From: Neonectria sp. B-13
Taxonomy: Eukaryota; Ascomycota; Sordariomycetes; Hypocreales; Nectriaceae
Direction of reading: 5' to 3'
Length of the DNA stretch: 18,925 nucleotides
Assembly (NCBI GenBank): GCA_002682825.1
Contig: NOKP01000087.1
Span: 19,871-38,795, forward strand
In this document: piece by piece, positions 9,616 to 18,447 of the stretch
Numbering within the stretch: position 1 is the first letter of the stretch
How the letters are laid out: each line of letters opens with the position of its first letter
Translations under genes and position numbers: made by a program
Notes under the pieces: model-generated
The model's input: the letters and a program-made list of their open reading frames with translations, nothing else
What the model was told of the DNA's origin: nothing
Databases searched by the model: none

Positions 9616-11857
9616 ATGCCTAGCCAGAGCCCTCCTGCTTACCCTTTCCAAATTGATGAGCCAGGGCCACCTGACGAGCCAGGGCCACCTGACGAGCCAG
9701 GGCCACCTGACGAGCCGCGGCTACCTGGCGATCCACTACCTGGCGAGCCACGGCTACCCGGTGAGCCCCGTTCACCACGGCGCTTCCCAGCTTCTGCTCT
9801 TGTAAGTAGAAATTCTCACTTCAAAACTCTACTTGCTAACGAGTTTAAAGCTTTGTTCCGATAGACTTGACAAATCGTATACCGCCGAATACCTGGGCGA
9901 GACGCACCGCTGCACTGCATGCGCTGCCTGCGGTTACTGTCCGGCCTGCTCGGTCATGACCAGGGCAGAAATGCTTGACCCCAACGATGACACCGAATCC
10001 GACAGCACATCGAGTCCATCTGATCCGGTTCAAGGTGATCCAACTCTCAGGGCCAGCGAATACAACCACGAGGTTACATCTGGCGCCTCCAGCCCAGTTC
10101 AGGGTAACACGGATGGAAGCGCAGCACATCACGCTGAATCCCTTCTAGCTTATCTACGTCCTTGCAACCTAGAGAGCTTCACTTATGAGACGCAGTTCAT
10201 AAGGGTCGATGGTATATCAGAAGACGTCCCCATATTCAGCCTGATGGGAAAAGATGGAAATTGCCTCATCACAATCATGGATCTCACAATGTTGCTGCAC
10301 AGTCTCAGCGCAGGAACACGATCCATGCGGGTAAGCACTAAAGACCGTCTGCTCTCTCAAAGCCCCAGAAGTCTAACAGCCGATCTAGACAGTCCCAGCG
10401 AGGATTTTATTGACATCGATGTTCATTATGTCGACTTAACTACAACCTGCGCAATTGAGCCAGATGCCGTGACCAGCGTGGTCAGTGGATCCCCAAGATC
10501 TTCGCCGCACATCGCCGCAAATCCTCCCACACCAGCACAGACATCACAAACGCCCGATCTCACGCATTTTACCCTAGATCAGGCTCCTTGTCAAGGTGAT
10601 GATGCACCTGCGAGCGGTACCCTTGCATGCCATGATGACATTCCTGAGACCCCCCACGAATACCCTCAAAGACACCTATCTCAAGACACGTCTGAAGGGC
10701 AGGGCCTTGCTACAATCGACGCAACAGAGCCAAGCGCTGTCACGGGCGATGCTACGCATGTCGCAACACCAATCCCTTCATCACAGAGCACTCCAGATCC
10801 CCCAATGCCAGCACGTACGTCGCAGCCGCCCACCCTTGCTCCGCTTGACACGGACGATGCTCTGTGTCGAGGTGACGACATGTCTGTGAGCGCTGCTCCT
10901 TCACGCCACAACAGCATTCCTAGGACACGTGACGCGTCCCCCCAAAGACAACCATCGTCCGAAACGCCTCAGAGGCAAGACCACAGAACGAGCGGTCGTG
11001 GATCCAAAGATGCCGAGGCCCGTGTATTGTCTGAGGGCGCACCTCAACCGTCATTAGGAGCCCGCGCATCCCCTTCTCGGCCACTGGGTCCGATAACGCG
11101 CCGCCAGGCCCATCGCCAGGCCATGCATAGGTTGGTCCAAGGCGACGATGATAGCAGCAGCGACGCGGGCAGCGAGTCCCAAGGAAGTGAATCCCATCTT
11201 GAAAGAGCGAAATTGCGGCGTGATAAGGACTATTGTCCCTCTCACACGGAAGTCGAAGAGATGGGCCTAGAAGGCGACGAGTCTGACGGCGAAGACCAAT
11301 GCCCACGCAAGCGCCGCAAGGTCTCGAGGTCCTCCGCCGGTTTGCTGCGCGATGCAGCAGCTAGTGTTGAGCGCCCTCGTCGGGGAAGACCGTCGTTGAG
11401 ACCGAGGGGGAAGAATACCCAGGCAAGCGGTATCCTCAGCCCAGCGTCATCCCAGGCGACGTCCGATGAGGCCGAAGTTAGGGCAGCTCTCGCCAGGTTT
11501 GAGGAATGGCCGCTCGAGAATGCTTCGCTCAAGCGCATAACCGAGGACGGCAAAACCACTTTCCAGTTACAGTTCGACTGGACTCCTTGTACAAAGCATG
11601 GGCATGCTAGCAGCACCGTTCAGAATCGAGTTGATTCACCCTCGACACAAACGACAGGCAAGGCCAAGCGAGCTTCAGCTCCAAGAGCCAAATACACCTC
11701 ACAGGAAGATGACCTTCTCATCGAGTTGAAGGAGACGATGGGGATGCTTGCGTGGCCCGAGATCCACCGGCGGTTCAGTGCGGCCTATCCAGGGCGGTCT
11801 ATGGAGACCCTACAGGTGCATTACTCTACGAAGCTCAAGCGTCGTAAGAGATCCTAG
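9616..11857 (+). CDS. Myb/SANT-like domain protein with Pro-rich repeats and Cys cluster, two exons
   Basis: Probably a nuclear DNA-binding protein; its targets are unknown. ATG 9616 follows a pyrimidine-rich leader and has A at -3. Exon 1 is 9616-9801; the intron 9802-9850 (49 bp) has GTAAGT, a GCTAAC branch site and an AAAG acceptor; exon 2 is 9851-11857 (TAG). The product is 730 residues. Order of parts: hexapeptide repeats DEPGPP/GEPRLP (about 14-52); a Cys cluster at residues 83-95 (C-x2-C-x2-C-x2-C-x2-C); a long acidic, Ser/Thr/Pro-rich, mostly disordered region with two related blocks (about 287-350 and 379-441); basic patches (PRKRRKVSRSS; RPRRGRPSLRPRGK) that may act as nuclear signals; and a C-terminal Myb/SANT-like domain (about 675-730) with YTSQEDDLLIELKE, W at the second helix, PGRSMETLQVHYSTKLK and a basic tail. 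No disabling change is seen. The domain call is good; the rest of the protein matches nothing I know. Confidence 0.82.
9655..9770 (+). repeat. 18-bp coding tandem repeat (DEPGPP) in exon 1 of the Myb-like gene
   Basis: Three near-perfect copies of GACGAGCCAGGGCCACCT lie at 9655-9672, 9673-9690 and 9691-9708. A fourth diverged copy (9709-9726) and shorter GEP/GDP-type derivatives follow to about 9770. The unit keeps the reading frame and encodes a Pro-rich acidic hexapeptide. Copy number is likely to vary between strains by slippage. Confidence 0.9.
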
Positions 11858-12247
11858 TATATTGGAGGTAAATGTCGAATCTGTCCGGAGCCCGTTTGAC
11901 TGGGGCCTTACGTCTTGGTGGAGTCCAGGGCGGCGGAGGATGGCCTTCGGGCTGAAGAAGGACCGGGGACGAGTTTACGCAGTTGTTGCCGGACGGATTG
12001 TGAGAGTCCTTCAGGTGCGCTTTCACGCTCAGTAATGTAGCAAGTAGGAACAACCAAGCCAGGCTGGAAAGCAGTTCTTTATATACGATATCTTTCCCTT
12101 GCTCGAATGCACGACAATGTCAGCCCTAATATGTCATCATTCTAGCTCTTAATCTCCTTCCCTCCTAAAAAGCCATGAGCTTACTATGAGCACACAGGGT
12201 TCATCTAGCGCCCATTGTCATGTTCGTCATTCAAAATTGTTTCCTTC
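11858..12247. other. Intergenic between convergent Myb-like gene and NLR pseudogene
   Basis: This should contain the 3' ends of two convergent transcripts. No gene, hairpin terminator or repeat was recognised. The open frames seen here on both strands extend from the neighbouring coding sequences. Confidence 0.5.
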
Positions 12248-14727
12248 CTATGATAGGTCGGTCACTTCCTCCCAATTAGATAGAGTTGCCGCTGAGGATG
12301 CTGCGTCCGGATGGTCTATACCAAGCACTCGCTCTTGTAGGACAACGCAGTTTCGCATCAGAGCTAGAGCATCTCTAGAGCGGCCTTGGTGTTTCCAGGC
12401 AATGGCTAGGTTGTTCATGCTGCTCAGCGTATGGGGATGCTCCTCTCCCAGCACTGTCTTCGTCATCTCCATCACTCGCACTTCTAGCTCTTCCGCCTCC
12501 TTCCATCGCCCTTGGTTCCTATATGTTGCTGCTAGGTTGCCCATGCTACTCAGCGTATCAGGATGCTCCTCTCCCAGCACTGTCTTCATCGTCTCCATCA
12601 CTCGCACTTTTAGCTCTTCTGCCTCCTTCCATCGGCCTTGGTTCCAAAATGTCGACGCTAGGTTGGCTATGCTAGTCAGCGTGTCGGGATGCTCCTCCCC
12701 CAGCACACTAGCCCTCTTTTGACTGCTTTTTCGCCCAACTTCTCTGCTGCTTTATAGCTCCCCGTGGTGACCAAGTACCATGCACAATTCGTCAATAAAT
12801 AGGCCCACTGCTGGAGGTCCTTCTCTGGCGGCTCCTCCTCCACTATTGACTCAATATGTGGCAGTAGCATCTGACAGGTGGGCCAGGTCTCGAATGTACC
12901 GTTTGGGAAGTGTCTTGACATGGCCCATAAAAACAATCGTTTCCATCGGTCTGCATTGTCGACCACGGATAGCCAGACACGAGTGTAAAACTGCACTAGG
13001 GTATGCATCTCGCACACATCTCTCTGTGCTATAACAGATACGAGTGAGTGGCCGCGGAGGACATCCAGATCATCCTCAAATTCGTCATTGTCCTCGTCGT
13101 CCTTGACCCTGTCCGCATTCTCCGTCAGATCGCCCTTGTAGTTGTGGAGTACAAACTCGGGTATGCCTTGCGGATTGAAGAAGCTCATAAGTGCGAGCAG
13201 GTTGGCTGCGGATGGTCTCTCGCGCCGTATCTGTTCATGGGTTACTTGCCACGTCGTAACCACGGAGTTGGAGACGGTCTCATCCCGTCGGAGATCCCCT
13301 GCGTCGCTGTTGAGAAGGCTGCCCTTCTTCTTATCACTTTCCCGGAAGGCGTCGAGGTATGCCTTTACCGATATGCGGGGGGCGCGACGGTTGATGTACG
13401 CCGCCGCTTGGGTAATGGCCAGCGGGATATAATCCAGAGCACGAAGAAGATCAGCAGCGGCATTCTCGTCAAAGTCTCCGTGTAGCTTGTTGCGGAAAAC
13501 CTGAAGGGCTTGGGCGTCATCCATGGCTAAGATCCTGTAGACAGCCTTATGGCTACCTGTTAGCTTCTCAGCGGCGTCCATGCTGCGTGATGTGACGAGG
13601 ATGATTCCATTGCGGCGTTTCGGTAGGAAGACTGCGAGTGGCCGCTGCACGCTGAGTGCAGCAGGGTTCTCGTCTGCTAGATGGCATACTGCCCCATCTC
13701 TTCCGGCGCTGGAGCTGGGGTAGAAGAGGTTGACGTCGTCGACATTGTCCAAGACCATCAACCACGGGCCAGCTTCCTCTCTCTGCAGCCAGTCGCGAAC
13801 TAGCCCGAGCACGTCGACGCTGGGATCGTTTCGCCTAGGTAGCCGTAAATTGTCCGCAGTGGACCGGTATGCCTCTTCAAACCTTGGCTTCGAACACGCG
13901 TGTACCCAGAAGACGCTGGTTTGCGGTGACGTGTCGCGGATGTGATGCGCAAATTGAATAGCGACCTGCGATTCACTACGGCCAGTCAGCGTGATGATCC
14001 TGCACAAGCTCATTAATCAATCCAGTTCATACCCGAATCCGCCCATGCCTACGAGGGCCATGCGACCGACGGGGCCTGTATATTGCTCCTCTATCCACGC
14101 CATAATATTGGGTCGGTCGACGAAGTCATGATCGTGTTCGAACGGCACGCTGAAGCAGGGCTTGCGAGCTATCGATGCATCCTCTTCGGGTTGGAGCGAG
14201 ACGCCTTCGAACCTCTGCTGTATGTCGAGCAGAATTGTACTGCGAAAACAATCTCGTTAGCCCGTTCCATCGTGCTGAATACATTCGGACAGTTTGCCGA
14301 CTTACGTTTGGTCGATTTGCAGACCTAGAGTGATGGTCCGTTCATAGCGTTCTAGGTTAGAGACAATATCGCTGACCTCCTTGCTATCGAACGGCCACTT
14401 GAGGGCACGAAGTCCGAAACGGCGCATCGCCTTACGGGCCTTGCCCGGATCCAGCCTGCTCTGCAACTGGACCAGCTCTGATGTGCAGCCATCAACAGAG
14501 TCGACCAGTTTTCGCGACGTCGCGAGCGCTTGACTATTCGGGTCATCAAGAAGATGCCGAACTCCTTGGAGGGTTGTGCCTAGGTCGTCCAACCGACTTC
14601 GGAGGCGTGTGATGTCGGCCCTAGCGCTCCCGACAGTGGTGGAGTACTGGAGGCAGAGGACGACGACTTTGGCGGACAGCTCGATGATTGCGATGACGCT
14701 TGCAGCGAGACCCACAGCCTCGGCCAT
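12248..14727 (-). pseudogene. NLR-type STAND protein (Helo-like N, NB-ARC, TPR), P-loop Lys lost and frameshifted
   Basis: Fungal NLRs sense non-self or heterokaryon signals and use an NTPase switch to trigger a response. Exon 1 (14727-14306) encodes an N-terminal domain (MAEAVGLAASVIAIIELSAK) like the fungal STAND N-terminal family. Intron 14305-14240 has GTAAGT and CTAAC. Exon 2 (14239-14033) leads to the P-loop (MALVGMGGFG). Intron 14032-13976 (57 bp) has GTATGA, CTGAC and TAG. Exon 3 begins ESQVAIQFAHHIRD, so the Walker A lysine codon is GAA (Glu, 13972-13974). Walker B (WLMVLDNVDD) and the DYIPLAITQAAAYI region are intact. Near 12715-12720, at an A4 run, one base is missing. The upstream frame ends at 12676-12678, while the TPR part continues one frame over to TAG 12248-12250. 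Repairing that base would give about 785 residues. The start context ACCATGG is strong. Nucleotide binding is probably lost; a sequencing error at the homopolymer remains possible for the frameshift but not for the Glu. Confidence 0.88.
12435..12712 (-). repeat. 126-bp tandem repeats encoding 42-residue TPR units
   Basis: Repeat starts fall at 12435, 12561 and 12687, exactly 126 bp apart. The first two full units differ at about 15 of 126 positions by eye (about 88% identity). A more diverged terminal unit lies at about 12309-12434. Each codes a kinesin-light-chain-like TPR (VLGEEHPDTLSSMGNLAATY, then NQGRWKEAEELEVRVME). Only about three units remain, fewer than in many NLRs of this type. High similarity between units fits recurrent unequal exchange, known for repeat domains of fungal NLRs. 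Confidence 0.9.
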
Positions 14728-15064
14728 GGTACGTGATAACGTACTGATGGTCAGGGAAGTAGTTTTGAGGGAGTCAAGCTTGCGCTTTAACAGCCCGAGA
14801 TGATGAGGGAGGGGGATCTGGCAACGGTACTAAGGTGAGTGCCCAGCGAGGCCGTACCGTGGCTGAGCTGTGGCTTAGACTTCCGCCGAAGAGGCAGAAG
14901 CTCTTTCGTGCATTTCGCAATGATTGGCCCGACACGGCACATCGCTATTTGGGAGAGGCAACGGCTGATAGTGAGAATCTGTTATGGAGGCGCTGCTCCC
15001 GTCGATGTCCGCGGTCAGCGGTCTCCTAGCGCTGCTGTGGGGTTCAGTCCTGACAGCATTCTAG
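14728..15064. other. NLR upstream region and remnant ALDH intron 3' end
   Basis: This lies between the divergently arranged NLR start (14727, minus) and the ALDH fragment (plus). No ALDH-like coding sequence was found here in any frame, so the missing 5' exons are not simply frameshifted. The last bases before 15065 keep an intron-like CTGAC branch site (15050-15054) and a TTCTAG acceptor. The NLR promoter should lie here; no motif was recognised. Confidence 0.5.
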
Positions 15065-16171
15065 GAACTTCCCCTTCATGATGCTGGCCTGGAAAATCGC
15101 TCCGGCCCTCGCTTGCGGAAACACCGTCGTCCTCAAACCCGCCGAACAGGCGCCGCTGTCCGCCCTGTACTTCGGCAACCTCGTCATCGAGGCAGGCCTT
15201 CCTCCAGGCGTCGTCAACATCATCCCCGGGCTCGGCTCCGTCTCCGGCAAGGCCCTCGCCGGGCACATGGACGTTGACAAGATCGCCTTCACGGGCAGCA
15301 CCAACACGGGCCGGGCGATCATGAAGGCTGCCGCCAACAATCTCAAGAACATCACGCTTGAGTGCGGTGGCAAGAGCCCGAGCATCGAGTTCGAGGATGC
15401 GGACATCGACTAAGCTGCTAAGTGGTGCCACTCCGGCATCATGGATAATCAGGGCCAGGTAGGTCTTCCGTGTATTTGACAAGAGATTTTCTCAGGCTGG
15501 TTGCTCCAGGTCTGCACGTCAACATCGCGAATCTACGTCCACGAGGCTGTCTACGACGACTTCCTCAAGCGATTCGTCGAAATCACCAAGGAAAATGCAA
15601 AAGTCGGGGACCCGTTTGATGAGGACACCTGGCAGGGTCCGCAGATCTCACAGTCACAGTACGACAAGATTTTGTCGTACATTGAAGAGGGTAAATATGC
15701 TGGAGCCTGTCTCCTCCACGGAGGGTCCAAGCACGGGTCCAAGGGTCTCTTTATCGAGCCGACTGTCTTTGCAGATGTACGTATAGCTTGATGCTGGGGC
15801 CTTGTATTATTACTTCGCAGCTAACCTGCAAAAAGACAATCGAGGACATGAAGATAGTCCAGGAGGAAATCTTCGGCCCCGTGGTGGCCATCGCCAAGTT
15901 CAGCACCAAGGCCGAAGCCATCGCCAAAGCGAACGATACCGCATACGGCCTCGCGGCTGCGCTCTTCACTGAGAAGATCTGCAAGGCACACAAGGTAGCG
16001 CGCAAGCTGCAGGCAGGCATGGTGTGGATCAACTTGTCGGGCGACTCGCATTTTGGCATCCCGTTCGGCGGGTACAAGTCTTCGGGTATCGGACGTGAGC
16101 TAGGCCAGTATGTGCTGGATGCATACACGCAGTCCAAGGCGATCCATGTAAACTTGGGCACGCAGCTTTGA
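15065..16171 (+). pseudogene. Aldehyde dehydrogenase, 5'-truncated with one nonsense codon
   Basis: Intact members oxidise aldehydes to acids with NAD(P)+. Coding similarity begins at 15065-15066 ([20 protein letters not shown]), directly after a splice acceptor, so roughly the first 150-170 residues are missing. Exons: 15065-15458, intron 15459-15509 (51 bp), 15510-15776, intron 15777-15835 (59 bp, CTAAC branch site), 15836-16171 (TGA). Visible motifs: VVLKPAEQ with the cofactor-region Lys, FTGSTNTGR, the catalytic Glu in LECGGKSP (15360-15362), the catalytic Cys in NQGQVCTS (15513-15515), and EEIFGPVVA. The C terminus is complete (GGYKSSGIGRELGQYVLDAY). TAA at 15411-15413 interrupts the frame after DADID, where the family usually has a residue such as Gln, so CAA to TAA is likely. 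Both catalytic residues survive, so decay is recent or mild, but no start codon supports expression of a whole enzyme. Confidence 0.92.
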
Positions 16172-16227
16172 AGGGTGGTGCTATTGGGCTGTAAGGCGTT
16201 TGGGATCTTTTGTGAGTGAATGTTAGA

Positions 16228-16243
16228 ATGTCGACGTCGACAT
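16228..16243. repeat. Perfect 16-bp palindrome ATGTCGACGTCGACAT
   Basis: A perfect self-complementary sequence about 57 bp after the ALDH stop. Its centre GACGTC is the C-box type core recognised by many bZIP proteins. Function is not shown; it may be chance or a leftover regulatory site. Confidence 0.6.
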
Positions 16244-16599
16244 ATGTGGCCGAGAGATTCAGGCTAAACGTCGTAAGTGTGGAGCACGCGGTAGGTGCTT
16301 TACAAAAAGGGCAAGTCGGTGGCAAAAAAAACACTTCTAACCCTTGTAGTCTTCATACTGTGTGCATTAGCATGCGCACCTACATTGATGCAGACAGGGC
16401 CTTGTCATTGGGTGCCGTCTGCAAACGTTGTACAGCCGTGGCGCTCGAATCTCGATGTGCCACAACCACGCCGGGCCATGCCAAGCTGCATGCCAACGTT
16501 TCACTCCGACCTTCCATGCTGTGTATGGATTCCCCAATGGAGCTCGCCGCATTGATCACGTAGACTATGTACCGTTCTTTCTGCGGTTGTCTTTTTGCG

Positions 16600-16616
16600 T
16601 AGGTAGGTAGGTAGGT
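16600..16616. repeat. GGTA microsatellite
   Basis: About four copies of GTAG/GGTA in tandem in non-coding DNA. No function is evident. Confidence 0.7.
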
Positions 16617-17417
16617 CCCTCGCCCCGGGCTCTCTACCTCGGAACTTAGCCTTTCGATACACATCCAGGCTTCACGCTTGGAGATGGTCCGGAACTGGGA
16701 ATAGATTGCGGTAACAAGTGGCAAACTGGAGTTCTTCTTCCCCGCTTAAACCCTCATCCCTCGGGGAGGAGGGGGGCGGATAATGCTGCTCTGGGCCGAG
16801 TGGCAAACACCGCCCTCCCCGCATTTCCGCAAGATACCGGCGTACGCCAGGTCCTCCTCTTATTAGTCTATGATGTGCGAACGCCACCACCGTTGCTCCG
16901 TTGCGAGAAGGGAGCCCTCCTGAGCTGCGGGCCATGCCAACGTTGTATGCTCCTCTATCGACTATGTAAGAATCATCGCTCGCGACAGACGAGCTTGGGG
17001 CTCTGGAGCCACCTACAATGCCTTAGTCGCTCGTTCGCGGCTCAACCGCCACCAGATGTTTTGGGGGGGGTACCACGTTAGACAAACGAAACATGGTTTA
17101 CGTTCATGCATGGCGCGATCACAGGACTCTGCCTAGACGTAGTTCACACTAGGGCTTCACACCAAGGCAGAGTTGACATCCAATAGCGAGAGTAGAGATG
17201 GTCCCAATGGTAATGATCGCCAACAAGGCTCACTTGGTAAATACACAGATTGCAATGAATGAGGGGCTGTATTGCACACTAACTCGAGGTTCCATCCATT
17301 GAGATCCTCCGGCGGCGTTCTCAAGTCTGGTGCCCCATAACTCAGAAGGATCAGTACATTCGCCACACAGTTTCGGTCATCTTTTCATCCTGCTAGTCCT
17401 GTTGTTTTAGTTTGCAG

Positions 17418-17444
17418 TGCCTGTCCTGCCTGTCCTGCCTGTCG
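17418..17444. repeat. 9-bp minisatellite TGCCTGTCC, three copies
   Basis: Two perfect copies and one copy ending in G, in the region just downstream of the bZIP stop codon on its transcribed side. Likely a slippage product. Confidence 0.7.
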
Positions 17445-17497
17445 TACTTGTCATCGTGGGTATCATTACCTCCCATCCGTTGCAACCAAGTGCTGAG

Positions 17498-18447
17498 TTA
17501 AGGCCTAGCAGTAGCGGGTCCCTCACTGTCGCAGGTATGCTCGATGCCTTGAATAAACTGCGTGGCTTCGTGAGCAATGTACTTCTGGATTAGAAAGCAG
17601 TTGCAATCCGTATGTTGTAGGAGTTGCATCTTGAGCTCCCGAATCTCGAGCGTCAAGTCGGCCACACAATTAATCAGCTCGGAGTTGACTTTCTCTTTGT
17701 TCTTCTTCTCAGTCCTCAGCTTTTGCGAGGCTTGATTCTTCTTAGTCCGAGACTTGTGTGCCGCGACCCGATTACTCTTGTGTCTCTGGTTCGAGTCCTG
17801 TCGTTTCAACGGTTTGGTGATGGGCCGGGTGTCACCCTCACGACTGCTGCCATCATTGTCGTGACTGCTCGGGGTTTCTCTGTTTCCATCCGTCTGCATG
17901 TTGGTTTGTTCATCTCGAGGAGACTCTCGTATCGTGGATTGGCGTGTCGGACTGTCGCTCGGAGTTCTTTTGCGTTTTCCAGCCGGGCTCTTGGCAGTCG
18001 AGGATGATCGAGACGAACGTTCTGGGGCAGGGCCGTATTCACTTGGAGCGACCGGCGAAGGCTCGGCGATGGATTCAGCGGTAAACCCGGTAAGCCCGGC
18101 GCTCCAGTAGTCTAGTGAGATTGTGTTAAGCCCAGGCACAAAGTCGTTAACTAGAAGGACATTATACGCTTGAGCGCTGGCATAAATGCCTCCATCCTCG
18201 GGTGAGTCAAAGAGAGCCGAGCAATGATCCCCCGGGAAATGAAGATTGGAAGGTGCGCTAGAGGCAGTGAGAGGCGACTTCACCCCCATGAGATCAGTGT
18301 TAGAGTAGACCTCCTCGCCTATCCCGTAAGGGGGGTAGACCTCTAGATGAGGTGATTAGTCAAGACTTTTCGCGGAAGCAAGAGAAGCCGTAAGAGACCC
18401 AGCCGACCTGTGTATGGTCCGGGCGCGTTGGGTTGATATTCGGCCAT
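17498..18447 (-). CDS. bZIP transcription factor, probably two exons
   Basis: A nuclear DNA-binding dimer of the bZIP class. The basic region reads NRVAAHKSRTKKNQ, matching the N-x2-A-A-x2-S-R signature. It is followed by a heptad-like helix ending LKMQLLQHTDCNCFLIQKYI, a tail common in fungal ATF/CREB-type factors. Upstream is a Ser/Pro/Arg-rich region with a KRKR patch. Exon 2 runs 18342-17498 (TAA). The internal ATG at 18289 could start a 263-residue protein. However, the frame stays open to a TCTAG acceptor at 18343-18345 preceded by a CTAAT branch site, and ATG 18447 (context GACCATGG, pyrimidine-rich leader) opens a 40-bp exon 18447-18408 (MAEYQPNAPGPYT) that splices in frame, giving 294 residues. 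The donor would be GTCGGC (or GTCTCT nine bases on, 297 residues), both non-consensus. That makes the 5' exon likely but not certain. Confidence 0.82.

Larger units (their letters stand above)
16172..17497. other. Gene-free region between the ALDH fragment and the bZIP gene
   Basis: No supported gene. An open frame at 16216-16563 (plus) and one at 17157-17366 (minus) have no motif, leader or splice sites of note. The stretch contains a palindrome (16228-16243), a GGTA microsatellite (about 16600-16615), a G8 run (17063-17070) and three copies of TGCCTGTCC-like 9-mers (about 17418-17444). The last part should be the 3' UTR of the minus-strand bZIP gene. Confidence 0.5.

Noticed and set aside
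9655..9770. CRISPR-like array
   Set aside because: The units are contiguous coding repeats without spacers, in a eukaryotic gene.
12186..12722. 178-codon plus-strand open frame with Ser-rich repeats
   Set aside because: It is the antisense shadow of the 126-bp TPR repeats of the minus-strand NLR.
15015..15482. 155-codon minus-strand open frame opposite the ALDH
   Set aside because: It is antisense to well-supported ALDH coding sequence; GC-rich fungal exons often give such shadows.
16216..16563. 115-codon plus-strand open frame after the ALDH
   Set aside because: Composition is Cys/Met/Thr-mixed without a recognisable pattern, and several overlapping frames are equally open.
17788..17798. 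tRNA B-box-like GGTTCGAGTCC
   Set aside because: It lies inside the bZIP coding exon (antisense), and no A box, acceptor stem or cloverleaf can be formed around it.
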